This document shows positions 22,223 through 33,535 of a stretch of DNA of 64,000 nucleotides, piece after piece. This DNA is from Choristoneura fumiferana. Its lineage: Eukaryota; Arthropoda; Insecta; Lepidoptera; Tortricidae. Position 1 is the first letter of the stretch; the number at the start of each line of letters is the position of its first letter. Location: assembly GCF_025370935.1 (NCBI RefSeq), contig NC_133472.1, positions 11,840,616-11,904,615 of the forward strand, given 5' to 3'. Made by a program: the position numbers and the translations under genes. Below the pieces are notes generated by a model. The model had not been told where the DNA came from. It did not search any database and worked only from the letters and a program-made list of their open reading frames with translations.

Positions 22223-23520
22223 ACCTACTCCAGTAGAAAAAAATGTAAAGGCAGCAATTTACTTCGCTGAGTTATTCGCTGAATAATGCATCGTATATAC
22301 TCATGCATTTTGGACAATGTTGATTTTATGTCCAAAACGCGACAACGAAGACCGGTCAATGTTATTATCATCATCACTTCAATGATTGAATGGCACTTAA
22401 ATTTGCATCAGCAATTGAAAGGGTTCACACGGCTGGATTATTTCTATTTTTGAGGCTGTAGCGCGCTGTACATCAGCTCTGGCTGCAACAAATACGCGAA
22501 GGGCACTGAGACACTGAAGACTGCGGGTCACGCGTCTAACATTAATTATTTGCGGTGTCCGACGCCACATGCTGCGAGAATATTAAAATAATGTCTAACA
22601 ATAAAGAAAATCTACAAAATATGAGATGTTGCTAGGAAAAAACACGGTTATTTCTTACTGCTAGTACATATTCACTTTTTTCAATACTGTGCGGAATTGA
22701 TTCCGCGTTAAAATATTAAGAGCGTTACGGAAAATAAGTAGATTCCTAAATGGTTACTTTACTTTTACTTACCTACCTTGTTATGGAAGATTTCCTTCTT
22801 ATACAATCAAACTAAACTATTTTTTATTCGCTTTGTTGCAACTCTTGTAATGTCATAAGGCAAACATAGTAAATAAATAAATACTTACTAAATATTATAA
22901 ATGCGAACTTATATACAAGGTTAAACAACTGAAAAACCTCAGACACCCCAATAATTTTTATTTCAAGTCAGTTGATTGCTTTTTTTCGAATACTTCCTTT
23001 ATTTATAGAACATTTTCGTGTTTTTATTGAGTCAGTCTACTTAATTTTTAACTCTACACTCATAATTTGTATTTGTCACTTGCGTTCAACGTTTTCAGAA
23101 GAAAATCAAATTGACAGCAAAACGGCCAGTTTTAAATTATCTAAATATGCCTCTTTGCTAAAACATATAATTGGCGTATGTTACATTTGTAATTTTTAGA
23201 TTGGGCTCAGTAAAAAAGGGATTTTAAAACAGAAACACAACCTGATTTAAAAAATGGTGTAATCGATTCAAAGCTCGATTTTGAACGAACTACTTTCTGG
23301 TTTTCATTTATTTAATTAACACCTTGTTTAACTCTAGTAGGTACATTAATATAAGAAGCAAAGATTTTCATAAACTTGCTTCAGACATTTACATGTCGTT
23401 GCTGAATAACCCTGTCGCAAAATCCGCTGCTAGCTGACATCTACAACTCATTATATCTTCTTGCCAAATTATATGTTCATAGGTCATGTATGCATAAAAA
23501 ACACATTTTTATTTCAATTA
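22223..23520. other. Unassigned AT-rich sequence
   Basis: No gene or clear repeat seen. Confidence 0.4.
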
Positions 23521-23801
23521 TTTTGCAGGTGGTAGGACCTTGTGCAAGGTCCGCCCGGATTGCTACCACCATCTTGCTCGCTAATCCTGCCGCGAACCAG
23601 CAGTGCTTGCACTGTTGTGTTTCGGCGTGGAGAGTAAGACAGCCGGTGAAATTACTGGCACTTGAGGTATCCCATCTTAGGCCTCTAGGTTGGCAACGCA
23701 TCTGCAATACCCCTAGTGTTGCAGATGTTTATGGGCGGTGGTGATCTCTTACCATCAGGAGACCCACTTGCTCGTTTGCCATCCAGTCAAATAAAAAAAA
23801 A
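23521..23801 (+). mobile_element. Retroposon 3' end (GCAGGTGGTAGGACC family), copy 2
   Basis: Nearly identical to 10339-10624, starting TTTTGCAGGTGGTAGGACC and ending CCATCCAGTCAAATAAAAAA. The two copies differ at scattered positions only, so this family was active more recently than the degenerate copy at 44026-44215. The ORFs across it on both strands are shadows. Confidence 0.75.
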
Positions 23802-24956
23802 TTAACTTCGCAGTTTTATTTATCTTCTGTAACTTCACCATCACAATTTTAGTTCAGAATTAAGTATCTTTCCAAAGTGCACTTAAAGGCTTTATTGGTC
23901 TTGCGGCCATCAGAAGGGCCGTCGCCTTTGCTATATTTCCAAGTATGTTGCAGTTCCAAAGTTCCACAACTTCCATTTTGGTTTGTGATTTATTGCCTAC
24001 GATTTGGAGCGGCCGCAAACACATTTTATTATAAACTTTAATATTAAAAAAGTTTATCGAGTGCCCCTTCGCCTGAAATGTTTTTTCCCTGTCTCCGGTC
24101 GCGGCGTGGGCTCACACTTCAAGTTTTAGTTTTCAAGATTTATTTCATACAGCGTGGATTCGGGGTAAGGGCACAGAATAAGTAATAGTACAAGTACAGA
24201 AGGTTCTCTCTTTTGATGTTGACGAAGGCCGCCATTTTATATGCCTACGTAATTTTTATTACCAAAATCACCGCGCACCACCAAGCAACTTTGAACTCTA
24301 TTGCTGCGCGCGAAGGTCGTTATTATTCAGCACCAATGTTTTGGTTTAGGATAGGGTTGTAAATCAATAAAAAAATAATACAAAATAACTTAAAGGTAAA
24401 TTCGGACAAATACTTAGTTTTCTAGCATTTTTAAATTGACGCGCCTACGATCTCCGACGGTCACAAAATTGATAATGGTACAAGGTCGCGTGTAGAATGC
24501 GTCGTCGGCTGCCTCAAAGGTTTTATACACCCGCAGTGGGCATTGGTAAATCGCGAATTACCAATCTGTTCTTTTGTCGCACTCGCACTTAATATGGTTT
24601 CGAACAGAATTAGGTTAGTTAGTGTAAATGTTATGTACAGAATAGAAAATAGTAAGGATTTTAGTGTTGCATGCAATTAATTCAATTTTCATGAAATTCC
24701 ATAAAAATAAAATTCATGTTCAGATAACATTATGCAGTTTCCATACTGTTTAGTGTGGCTATACTTGTACTGTTTCAGCGCTCAAACTGTAAGTACAATT
24801 TAAATATATACCTACTCCTCATCCCAAAAATCGAAACACCACGCTATTTCATGATAGATATTCTAATATCCTCACGAAAATCACACAGCTACACGTAGCG
24901 TTACGCGGCGCGACTAGTTCGAGCGAGACTGCGAGCGTGCATGCCGGCGGTGCTCA
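23802..24956. other. Unassigned sequence
   Basis: No gene supported. The segment 24890-24960 is CG-rich (TACGCGGCGCGACTAG, GAGCGAGACTGCGAGCG) and runs into the dispersed repeat that follows. Confidence 0.4.
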
Positions 24957-25050
24957 TAGCCCTAGTGAGTTAACCCACGCCAGCGTGGGGTGTTTTGATA
25001 CTTACAGAGTACAGAATAGCACCTATATCGCGGAGTGCGCCGCGCCTGGT
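24957..25050 (+). repeat. Dispersed repeat with CACGCCAGCGTG core, plus copy
   Basis: The plus-strand counterpart of 9387-9473: AGCCCTAGTGAGTTAACCC, CACGCCAGCGTGGGG, TTTTGATACTTACAGA, TATATCGCGGAGTGCGCCGC. Confidence 0.75.
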
Positions 25051-25167
25051 AAGGGCGAATATTTAAACAGCGTTGTGTTGGACCTAAAGAGTTATTAAAA
25101 AAGTTTTTTTTTTCATACAAAATACTTCAGCCCGCAATGTACAGTAAACAATGCAGCTAAGATAATG

Positions 25168-25930
25168 GGGAACACCCAAATACTCCGAAATATTTTATTC
25201 CGAATTTGCTAATTCCGATTTTCAAAACTCTGATTTTCACAATTCCTAAGGCATATAATTCCGATTACTTAAAAACACGACATTTATTTTTCCGAATTTC
25301 AAAATATCGTTTTTTTTAATATCCGATTTTTAAAACTCCGAAAAATGAAAAGCACGAAATGTTATTGGCCCGAAGTTCAGTATTCCAACTATCAATTTTC
25401 CGAAATGACATCGCTAATTCAGAAATATGACATTCAGCAAAATAAACTTCGTGGTTTTATTAATCGGAATCTAGATTTCGAATCTCAAACTAATATCAAT
25501 CAATTTAGATAAATTGACTTGCATACTTAGGTTAGGTTTGGTTAGAATTACGACAAGGCGCGAAGCACCATAACTGCGCGGAATAGGAGCTCCGCGAAGC
25601 GGAACTCCGCCGACCTTGTGTCACATTGCTGAAAATCAATAACAGTTAATACTGTTTTAGGCCAATCTAACCTACAGAGCTTACGTTAATAAGTTGGGAT
25701 TTATTATTGATCGATGTAATGATATTCGGAATTTTGAAAATCGGTATTTTTGGTAATCGGAATTCGTATTTTTGACATTTTGGATTATTATTGAGTCGGA
25801 TTTCTTATGGTTCGGGAAATTAAAAATTCGGAATTTTTAATTTTTGGTATTTTATATTTTAATATTAGGAGTTTTAAGTTGGTGATTCGGACTTTCGGAA
25901 TTTCGTTTTTCGTATTTATGTAGTGTACCC
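25168..25930. mobile_element. Foldback element with AATTCCGATTTT arms and 9-bp target duplication
   Basis: The element is flanked by the perfect 9-bp direct repeat AAGATAATG at 25159-25167 and 25931-25939. Its ends are GGGAACAC and, inverted, GGGTACAC. The left arm (to about 25410) is a run of phrases such as AATTCCGATTTTCAAAACTC. The right arm (about 25728-25920) carries the complementary phrases (TTCGGAATTTTGAAAATCGG). The centre is a GC-rich hairpin at 25586-25608. Inverted arms made of short tandem repeats with 9-bp target duplications define the Drosophila Foldback (FB) elements, which are linked to Mutator-like transposons; assignment here is by analogy. No transposase is encoded. Confidence 0.8.
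25586..25608. repeat. GC-rich hairpin at the second foldback core
   Basis: GGAGCTCCGC and GCGGAACTCC pair with one mismatch around a three-base loop. It includes GCGAAGCGGA (25594-25603), the same 10-mer found in the loop region of the hairpin at 6988-7034. Confidence 0.75.
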
Positions 25931-26046
25931 AAGATAATGACAGTTTAACGTCAATTATTTCTTGTCTTAAAGTTTGAGAAAATAATTTATTACTTTATTA
26001 ACTAACCATCGATTAATAATGATAAGCAAATAATGAAAATCGTAGT

Positions 26047-26340
26047 TTATTTACAGACATACTTACACGAAAAGACACTTAAAATAAAATATAAAAACAA
26101 ATTTAATCTCTTGGCTGTACACATCGAAATGAAATCACATCGTCGTTTGATTGAATCGCTTACATGGTGAAGTTCGACCGTATCTTTCTGCTTTTGAAAT
26201 ACTTCAGTCATTTTGTGTTGCAATTGCTCCACAGATGTTCTGAGTTCTGAGTATACCTCGTGCTTTACTGCCTCCAAAATAAAAAAGTCCAGAGGTGTTA
26301 CATCAGGCGATATCCACCAATTATGCTTCACTAAAATTGC
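26047..26340 (-). pseudogene. Tc1/mariner-superfamily transposase C-terminal remnant
   Basis: A minus-strand open frame of 94 codons. It contains SPDVTPLDFF, the counterpart of the conserved SPDLTPLDFFLW region that carries the last catalytic acidic residue in IS630/Tc1/mariner-type DDE transposases. Downstream, VKHEVYSE and SIKRRCDF fit the usual C-terminal pattern of these proteins. The upstream two thirds of the transposase are absent. The element ends were not found. It encodes nothing functional. Confidence 0.65.
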
Positions 26341-27278
26341 TAGTACGAGGCATTTTGATATTTTATTCTAGTTTTTGCTAAATGACTGTTAATGTCAAAA
26401 CAACAAAAAAACTACATAATTCAATCAGTACCAAAGAGTTTACTCAATAGGTTTCATAAGCGGTCTCGATGCATTTTAGTTACGATCTGATAAAATTTGT
26501 GGTTTGAAAAAGGATGAACTGAAGCAGTTTTTTTATGGTCAGCATAAAGTAGTTATTGTTGTCTCGACTCCAAACTCCAAAGCCCGACTCATTCCCGACT
26601 GCTTGAAATGTCATTAGATTCGATTAATGTCAATTACTAGTCAAACATTGATTGCATTGTAAATTGTAACGAAACTGGTGTAATAATAAAATTAATGTAA
26701 CAATAACCTTGGCCTGTACCAGTATCATGTTGTGATGTTCAGTGTTCAGTATCAGGAATATCAGGATAGTTGATGAATTGATGAGAAACAGTCAAACCTA
26801 TTGTTTTCATAAAGATTCGCAATGCAGGTAATAACTATTAATAAAAAAAGCAAAAAATAATGAAAAATAGGTAGGAAATCATACAAATAACTAAGCTTAG
26901 ATTGCTGATTCGGCTTCATTGCATCATAGGTGCATGTTCTCCTCTTCAAACGATGGATTAACGATAATGTGACAACCAAAATAAGTTTTCGTTGCATTGC
27001 TGCTCGACAGCATCTTTAGAAATTAATTACCGCGAGTTAATTAGAGTTAATTAAAAAAATAACGATTGATTCTTGTTTGTATCACTGAATCCTATGTTTG
27101 GTTTAAGTATTCGCCCGTATTTCCAAATCCGCACTGTATACGAGTATATCTAGTGACTGCTTGATATTTTCTAAATAAGGAATGTTCTGATGACTAAGCT
27201 AAGCGAATATTTTTTGAAACAAGTAATGGAGGCATTCGAAAGAAAAAGCAATCAACTAATTTAAAATGAAAAAATTTA
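26341..27278. other. Unassigned AT-rich sequence
   Basis: No gene or clear repeat seen; it may include decayed flanks of the transposase remnant. Confidence 0.4.
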
Positions 27279-27427
27279 CAGTGTGCTAGAAAATCAGATG
27301 CGGATATTTTAAGGATCGATTACTTGCATCGTTGTTTATTAGTTTCAATTGAATTAAATAAATAAAATACAGTTAATGTTAATGCCAGGATGATTATTTT
27401 TTGGACGGAATGGTATTTTTGTATGAC
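27279..27427 (+). repeat. Dispersed repeat shared with 9510-9661
   Basis: Plus-strand copy of the segment described at 9510-9661. Order and spacing of the shared words are conserved; the two copies differ by scattered substitutions. Confidence 0.75.
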
Positions 27428-27647
27428 ATAAAAATAGTATATTGTGCATTAAGGGGCGTAAAAAGGGGATTACTAACGAGCGTCTATTAGAAGTTTGTAA
27501 TCCCCTTACTGCCCGTGATACAAACAATGATTTTCATCACATTGCGAGGAAAAAAATGAAAAAAAAAATTTTTGTGTACAAACACTTCACAGCTCAGCAA
27601 AAGCAAGATGCTTTGAAAACAATTGAATAAAATGTGACCCGCCAATA

Positions 27648-27777
27648 CAGGGGGCTACTACGAAATTCAAAAATCGAAGTTCGTTGCGTACCGTCCCTCT
27701 CACTCTCGTATTAAATAATATAAGCGCCAGGAAAACGATATGAACCTCGATTTTCGAATTTCGTGGTAGCCCCCCTG
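27648..27777. mobile_element. Palindromic MITE (CAGGGGGGCTAC family), copy 1
   Basis: CAGGGGGCTACTACGAAATTC at the left is mirrored by GAATTTCGTGGTAGCCCCCC and CTG at the right, with AAAATCGA / TCGATTTT continuing inward. The middle has CCCTCTCACTCTCGTATTAA. A shorter relative is at 31864-31960. Confidence 0.8.
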
Positions 27778-29079
27778 ACTGTCACTTTTTTCGAGCCGTC
27801 TACCATAGATAATACTAAAAACCGTGTTTAGTTTAGAATTCGAATGGTCTTACGGCCAGATTATTCCAACATGCTAAAAAAATATTTACTAAAATTATCG
27901 CAAAACAATTTGATAAAAATTTAAAATATAAAAATAACGAAGTTTCATGAAGCGTGGCAAATTTTTATGGTGTAAAATTAGGCTATATCTAAGTTTTAAA
28001 GATGTAAATAAAACGTTGGCTGACTTTAAACCTCTTTAGTCTGAAATGACGTACCTACTAACTTTTTAAAACTAAAGTCATAACTCCCTTGGGGAGGAAC
28101 ACTATACGTAAATCCATAATTCCCGCGGGAACTATTGAGGCCATTGTCTTCTAGTATACAGGCATGGAATAACGTCATTGACGAGCAAGTGTGATGAATA
28201 GTAGATTGATAACCAAGGGTGGAAAGTGACCCATTTCACCTGAGATATTTCTGGCGCTCGAACGAAGTGAGAGCGACAATAATTCAAGGGGAAATGGGTA
28301 ATTCCCAATTAGACTGTAAGGAAAGTAAAATAGTTCAAAAAAATGAGAATACCTAACATTAAATTCAATTTCAGTAGTTAGTTAATATATTTATTTGAAA
28401 CCTAGTTACACATATATTTATTTATTCCAAGAAAGCTAATAATTAGTCTATTCTATAAACATAAAACACAAATACAAAAAAAACACTACAAAGAATCACA
28501 ATTATCAAAACAAATTACAAAAAAATATTAAAATTACAAATAATTAAATTACATATCAACTAAAATAAACAAAATAAAATCAACCTCAGTCAGTTAATTG
28601 AATTTACTTATATCCAACCTCCACAGGTACTTTTTCGACCTGGCCACTTGCTACGGCCGAGATTTTCCATCATCTTATATTTGGGGTGTCAGGGTTTTCA
28701 GTTGTTTAATTAACATCTTCTATCTATAACTATTTTTTATCTTTAACATCTTCTATTAGTACCTCGGCACAGGGCACGTGCCCCCCCAGACGAATGTCGA
28801 GTTTTCATTACGGTACATACTTTTAGGCAAATTAAATTGTCAGATTCGTTGTCAAACTAGCGTTTATACAGTCGCATTGTAATTGGTTTAAAGTTTGTGG
28901 TAAGTTTATGAAAGTTAAGTCAAGTTGGTATTTTGTACTAGAGACCTGAAATTCAGCAGCGATGTTATTTAAAGGAGGGGTATGTCCAATTTTAGCTTTT
29001 GCGGATTTTGCGATAGGGTTGGATTAAGGGGGACTAAGAGCTCTCGCAAATTAATGCGAAAATTGAGTTATACTGTTTT
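27778..29079. other. Unassigned AT-rich sequence
   Basis: No gene seen. 28440-28600 is extremely A-rich on the plus strand. Confidence 0.4.
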
Positions 29080-29630
29080 AACTGACTTCAAACTAAGGAG
29101 GAGGTTCTATGTTCAAGTGCATATGTTTATTTATGTTGGTTCACTGATTTCACGGGAATTTTGATCTGATGAGTAGATTCTAGGGTAATCGAAGTATAAG
29201 GTACAGGTAGAGTAATAGTAACTTATGCATTAACTCTTGGAAATTAAATTACCATTCGGTAAAGGGGAACTGACGAGGAAGACCATAGATGGCCACCAAT
29301 AACAAGTATTTCGCGGGAAGCAATTCGATTATTTTAGTACAATTGCTAACTAATTTATACTCGTCACAAAAATGGTAAATGAAAGTAATGGTGAAGCGCC
29401 AGGAGGACTCCTCAACGTTCCATTGAGTCCTCCTGGTGCTTCAACATTATAATTAAATGTCATTACGTTACATCGGGAAAAGCAATATTTTGTAAAAGAT
29501 GTCGAGTCAAAGTTTGTAGATGCATAAAAAAAAATACTACGGAAATAAAATGTTTCCGTGAGCGCTTTCTACGGATATGTTTGAAGTCGGTGCCTGAGCA
29601 CGGGTCAGCAGAAGAAGACCCCATTTACCT
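29080..29630 (+). mobile_element. AACCGACTTC-family repeat, fullest copy
   Basis: The left end TTTTAACTGACTTCAAACTA and GGAGGAGGTTCTATGTTC is the family terminus. The body follows 15766-16260 segment by segment (AGTAACTTATGCATT, GAGGAAGACCATAGATGGCC, TATTTCGCGGG, GGGAAAAGCAATATTTTGTA). The right part reads TTTGAAGTCGGTGCCTGAGC, which recurs in the foldback at 47774-48070. No coding capacity. A hairpin at 29393-29442 is peculiar to this copy. Confidence 0.65.
29393..29442. repeat. Local inverted duplication inside the repeat
   Basis: GAAGCGCCAGGAGGACTC and, after about 14 bases, its near-complement GAGTCCTCCTGGTGCTTC form an 18-bp stem. The related copy at about 16184-16200 has only one arm, so the second arm arose or was retained here only. 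Confidence 0.75.
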
Positions 29631-30425
29631 TATCTAAATATTACTACTTTTTGGATTGGCACCTACTTCTATCTGATCAGTAAGGAGCGCAAATAGAAAC
29701 ATACATAAGTATTTAAATTTATTTCTGTAGTAGTAAATTAAATACTTTTTCAATAAATCCACAGCTTTAAGTTATTTTTGTAGTTCTTTCACACCTAGTA
29801 GATATAGTTATATATAATAAATACTCTATCCGTATCCATTTAAATGACACACATAAGCAGATATTGAGATATTGCGATATTATATTTATAAGAAGAATAC
29901 AATTGAAATTTAATCATTTTAAACCTTCATTATTATACAAGATAGCTGTGACTTTAAATAAATTTTGTTAAGGGCTATTGGATTGTATAAATACCTTAAG
30001 CGTTTAGAATTGTTTAAGTCTCTCTACTAATACAAATCGGAATGTCTGAATTCTGTAGGTCTGTAAATTCTTGTTCTATAGAATACTTACTATAAATTGC
30101 TGGATGTAAGCCATAATCATTAAAATTGGTAGCAAAAATTATTATTCAGCCATTCTAAAATGTTGTAGCCCAGAAATAAAATAAATTAAAACATACACTT
30201 GCTCGCTATAAATCGGGTTTCGCAATACTGCAATGACGTCGTAGTTCGTTTTTGTCAAAATGGAAAACAATGTAGCCTGTTTGGCATGTAGGTTATTTTT
30301 GTGATGCTCCCCGCTCTGCGAAATAGTGTTTTATATTGCATTTTACGACGCGAGGGGATGCAGGTTGTCAAGTCCATCTACAAACTAACTATTTTCTTCA
30401 AGAAAATATCAAATTTTTACTCTTT
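29631..30425. other. Unassigned AT-rich sequence
   Basis: No gene or clear repeat seen. Confidence 0.4.
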
Positions 30426-30710
30426 TTTGACTTTAGGGTTGCATAGGTATCCGAAGGGTGACAAAGGGAGCCCCATTGATGTCGCTACATTTTCCGTTCG
30501 TCCGTAGGTCTGTCTGTTCGTCTGTCGATCTGTCCATCTGTCCGTCTGACGTCAATTATCAAGCGCTGTATCTCAAGAACGGTAATAGATCGACGGCTTA
30601 AATTTATACATAATGTGTCTATCGCCAATCAAAATAATAAAAATTAAATTAAAAATGATAGGACCCTCGGTGCCCGAATCCGACTTGCACTTAGCTGATT
30701 TTATTTGATG
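30426..30710 (+). mobile_element. GGTTCCG-related repeat (family B) fragment
   Basis: It starts with TTTAGGGTTGCATAGGTATCC, has a GTCTGTCTGTTCGTCTGTCG stretch near 30510, and ends ATAGGACCCTCGGTGCCCGA and ATCCGACTTGCACTTAGC. The last words are a decayed form of the CGAGTCCGACTCGCACTTGG terminus of this lepidopteran repeat group; compare 35038-35570. Confidence 0.6.
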
Positions 30711-30763
30711 TATTTCACGTATTTGTAGAATTTCAAGTTAAATATAATATAATACCACAAAGG

Positions 30764-30929
30764 CACCTCACGCACTAGATGACCGCGACCACTAGCCGCA
30801 ACGACCAGATTAACTAAAGAAGCGGCCAGTTGGCCGTTGCGGCCAAGGTCGCGACGTTCATATGGTTTCTTTAGTTAATTTGGTCGTTGCGCCACTGATC
30901 GTGGTCGTGGCCGTCTAATGCGCCAGGTG
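30764..30929. mobile_element. Palindromic MITE (CACCTCACGCACTAG type)
   Basis: CACCTCACGCACTAGATGACC, CGCGACCACTAG and CGCAACGACCAGATTAACTA on the left are mirrored by TAGTTAATTTGGTCGTTGCG and GTGGTCGTGGCCGTCTAATG on the right, ending CCAGGTGG. It is unusually GC-rich for the window and has no ORF. It ends six bases before a Helitron 5' end. Confidence 0.75.
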
Positions 30930-30935
30930 GCTTAA

Positions 30936-31265
30936 TCCTTACTAATATTATAAATGCGAAACTAAGTTTGTTTGTTCCGCTTTCACATTTTAACTAGTGA
31001 ACCGATTGCCATGAAACTTTGCAAATAATATATAATAATAGTAATAAAAGTCCCGAATAAATAATGTGATTATAAATTATCCTAAAAAATAGCTGTTATA
31101 CAAAACGATTAACATCTGCTCAGCCAATTTACATACTTACAATCTTGTTGCAGTAGATAGCATGTTAGAAGCAACTTCTATCGCGAATAAGGATTTATAG
31201 TGTGAGTAAGGAGGAATTATATGAGCTTGAAAAATCTAATATATTGCGTATGAAGCTGTGGGTAG
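30936..31265 (+). mobile_element. Helitron-like element, 5' end
   Basis: The start A|TCCTTACTAATATTATAAATG is the 5' terminus of the short Helitron-like family, with the first T after a host A. The next segment contains GTTTGTTTGTTCCGC and AACTAGTGAACCGATTGCC. No CTAG terminus preceded by a GC-rich hairpin was found. GTATGAAGCTGTGGGTAGC near 31249-31267 may be a decayed 3' end. Confidence 0.55.
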
Positions 31266-31352
31266 CACCTGCAACCTTTAAGTATAACTAAAAAGAATAA
31301 ACTAAACCTTACCTCGAAAATTTACAAATATGTTTTATAATCGCGGAGCGCG

Positions 31353-31816
31353 TCTCTGTGTGAGCTCGCCAAACTCATAGCTGTCTGTGAGCGGTATGCG
31401 ATGTCTCATGGGCTTAAGTAAAACTCCGCTAAGAGTGTACTAATGGTGTTCGGAGCCGGAGGTAGATGTCCGCCAATTGTTCCAGTTTTAAAGTAAAATT
31501 ATAGCCCCCTCAAACTGGTCACTCAATTTAAATACCTTGGGCATAATAATATTATCACATCTGATTTAAAGGATGGTGCTGATATCGAGAGGGAGCGCAA
31601 GGCGCTGGCTGTTAGAGCAAACATGATTGCCCGTAGGTTCGCGCGTAGCACAATTGGATAGTTTCTCTGCCATCATGTGCAAAAGAGCTGGCTCACTCAC
31701 TGCTTAGCAGGGTGAGGGCCAGCGCCAACAGCATCCTAGCAATATTTGCCGGCAGGTTGGATGGAGTGTATCTCAACCACTGCATACTAACACTAGACGT
31801 TAGGCAACTTTACTAA
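31353..31816 (+). pseudogene. LINE reverse-transcriptase C-terminal fossil
   Basis: Two frames read through as a LINE ORF2 tail. From 31353 the frame gives CERYAMSHGLK, then VFGAGGRCPP, LVTQFKYLGH and ADIERERKALAVRANMIARR, with in-frame stops and a terminal stop at 31659-31661. The frame then shifts, and 31679-31816 reads AHSLLSRVRASANSILAIF followed by GRLDGVYLNHC. The FKYLG motif and downstream ADIERER region are typical of reverse transcriptases of non-LTR retrotransposons. Several dozen residues between the two frames are missing. Upstream catalytic FADD region, endonuclease and 5' part are absent, so it is a dead, 5'-truncated copy. The exact clade cannot be assigned by eye. Confidence 0.85.
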
Positions 31817-31863
31817 CTCTGACATTTACTGGATAAATTAATGAAATGTAGTTGAATGGCCAG

Positions 31864-31960
31864 CAGGGCTACTACGAAACTCGAAGAATTCTATTTAATA
31901 CGAGTGCAAGAGGGATGGTACGAAACAAACTTCGAGTTTCGAGTTTCGTAAGTAGCCCTG
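31864..31960. mobile_element. Palindromic MITE (CAGGGCTACTACGAA family), copy 2
   Basis: CAGGGCTACTACGAAACTCG on the left is mirrored by CGAGTTTCGTAAGTAGCCCT and G on the right. It is the same family as 27648-27777, with a different centre. Confidence 0.75.
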
Positions 31961-32714
31961 CAGGCTCAATCGTTGGCGGAAATATAATATTTATGATTTA
32001 TTTGCATGCATTGAAAGCGAAAAAAGAAATTAAGTTCAGCCACGGAAAACAAAAAACTTTAACTACAAAAAAAATAATATACTTAACTCGGTTCTAAATT
32101 TTAACACCCTCGGCCTCTTTAACAAACAAATACTTATGTATACCATGAGATTTGACCAAAAAAATAATAAAAATAGATTATGATTACGGTCCTAAGAGTA
32201 AGTAGGCACCTAAGGAGTAAGAAAGGAGTATGTTTTTGGAACACGCGTACAACGGCACACAGTAAGAGGAGTGAGATTGAATTTCCTACTAGATTATATT
32301 ATACTTACGCAAATGATTAGATATAATACAATATACTCATTTATATTAAAACGGTTCCTTTTTGACTCTAACGTATTATTTGCACAAAGTGCAGCCGCTC
32401 GCAGATTGCGATGCTCTCATATTGTTTTTCACAAGCACAAAGTGAAGTCAATGTGATAATCGTACGTGAAAAAATCTTTCATGACCATATAGTGTTGGAA
32501 TACAGTTTAAATTTTGAAAATTATCTGTAGCAAAGAGAGTTATCCGCATGGATTTGAATTTAACGAAATTAGACTCGTGAGCTTGCCAGCTCCAAAAATA
32601 TGCTTAAATGGATAATCCGAGAGCTGTACACTTATTTTAGAAGTTAATAATGGCTGGCCACAGTGAGAGTAGGTACGTGACGCTCATTTCATTAGTCTCG
32701 CTCGCGCGCCGTTA
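31961..32714. other. Unassigned AT-rich sequence
   Basis: No gene or clear repeat seen. Confidence 0.4.
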
Positions 32715-32899
32715 GTAGGGGAGATAGGGGAGCATTGGGCACTTTTTTACTTAAGTCGTAAAAAATGCTATTTTTTAACAAAATCAACTTTTTACCTCTT
32801 ATATTATTAGCACATATATTTGGCTTCAATTATCTCGAAGAACGTATACAATTATATAATCAGTTTTAAAATTGCAAGAGTTTTTCTAAACACTGTCAA

Positions 32900-32960
32900 A
32901 AGTGCCCAAACCTCCCAATGGTCGGGTGGTTTGGGCACCTCAATGGGAGGTTTGGGCACT
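32900..32960. repeat. Internal hairpin of the 32715-34060 element
   Basis: GTGCCCAAACCTCCCAATG and CAATGGGAGGTTTGGGCAC are near-perfect inverted copies around a ~20-base loop. The loop itself contains GGTTTGGGCAC. Confidence 0.75.
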
Positions 32961-33221
32961 GTATTAAATACGCCACTTAATGGTAAAATACTTGAATATT
33001 AAATAATGTAACTATAAAAACTTGCAAGAAAATCGACAAACAATCAACTCTTTTAAACTATAAGTACTCAAATACTAAAGATTTAGTACTCAATACTCAG
33101 TATATCTTACTTCAGTAATAAAATTTATCTAATATTCGGTATAACCCAGATAGGCTTATCAAAAGTATACTTAGAGCTGTCACGCTTGACCCATATTTTT
33201 GGGTTTGGCAATTTGGTTTTG

Positions 33222-33535
33222 ATGTCTTTGTAGCCTAGTGGTTTGACCTATCGCCTCTCAAGCAGAGGGTCGTGGGTTCAAACCCCGGCTCGCACCACTG
33301 AGTTTTTCGAAATTCATGTGCGGAATTACATTTGAAATTTATCACGAGCTTTGCGGTGAAGGAAAAACATCGTGAGGAAACCTGCACAAACCTGCGAATC
33401 AATTCAATGGTGCGTGTGAAGTTCCCAATCCGCACTGGGCCCGCGTGGGAACTACGGCCCAAGCCCTCTTTTTCTGAGAGGAGGCATGTGCCCAGCAGTG
33501 GGACGTATATAGGCTGGGATGATGGATGATGATTA
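33222..33535 (+). mobile_element. tRNA-derived SINE, best-preserved copy
   Basis: The head resembles a tRNA: box A-like TAGCCTAGTGGTTTGACC (33231-33248) and perfect box B GGTTCAAACCC (33275-33285), the pol III internal promoter. The body includes CTTTGCGGTGAAGGAAAAAC, GAGGAAACCTGCACA, GTGAAGTTCCCAATCCGCAC and GCCCAGCAGTGGGACGTATA, ending GATGATGGATGATGATT. It sits inside the TIR transposon at 32715-34060 and so is younger than it. The protein-like frames in it (both strands) are shadows. Confidence 0.9.
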
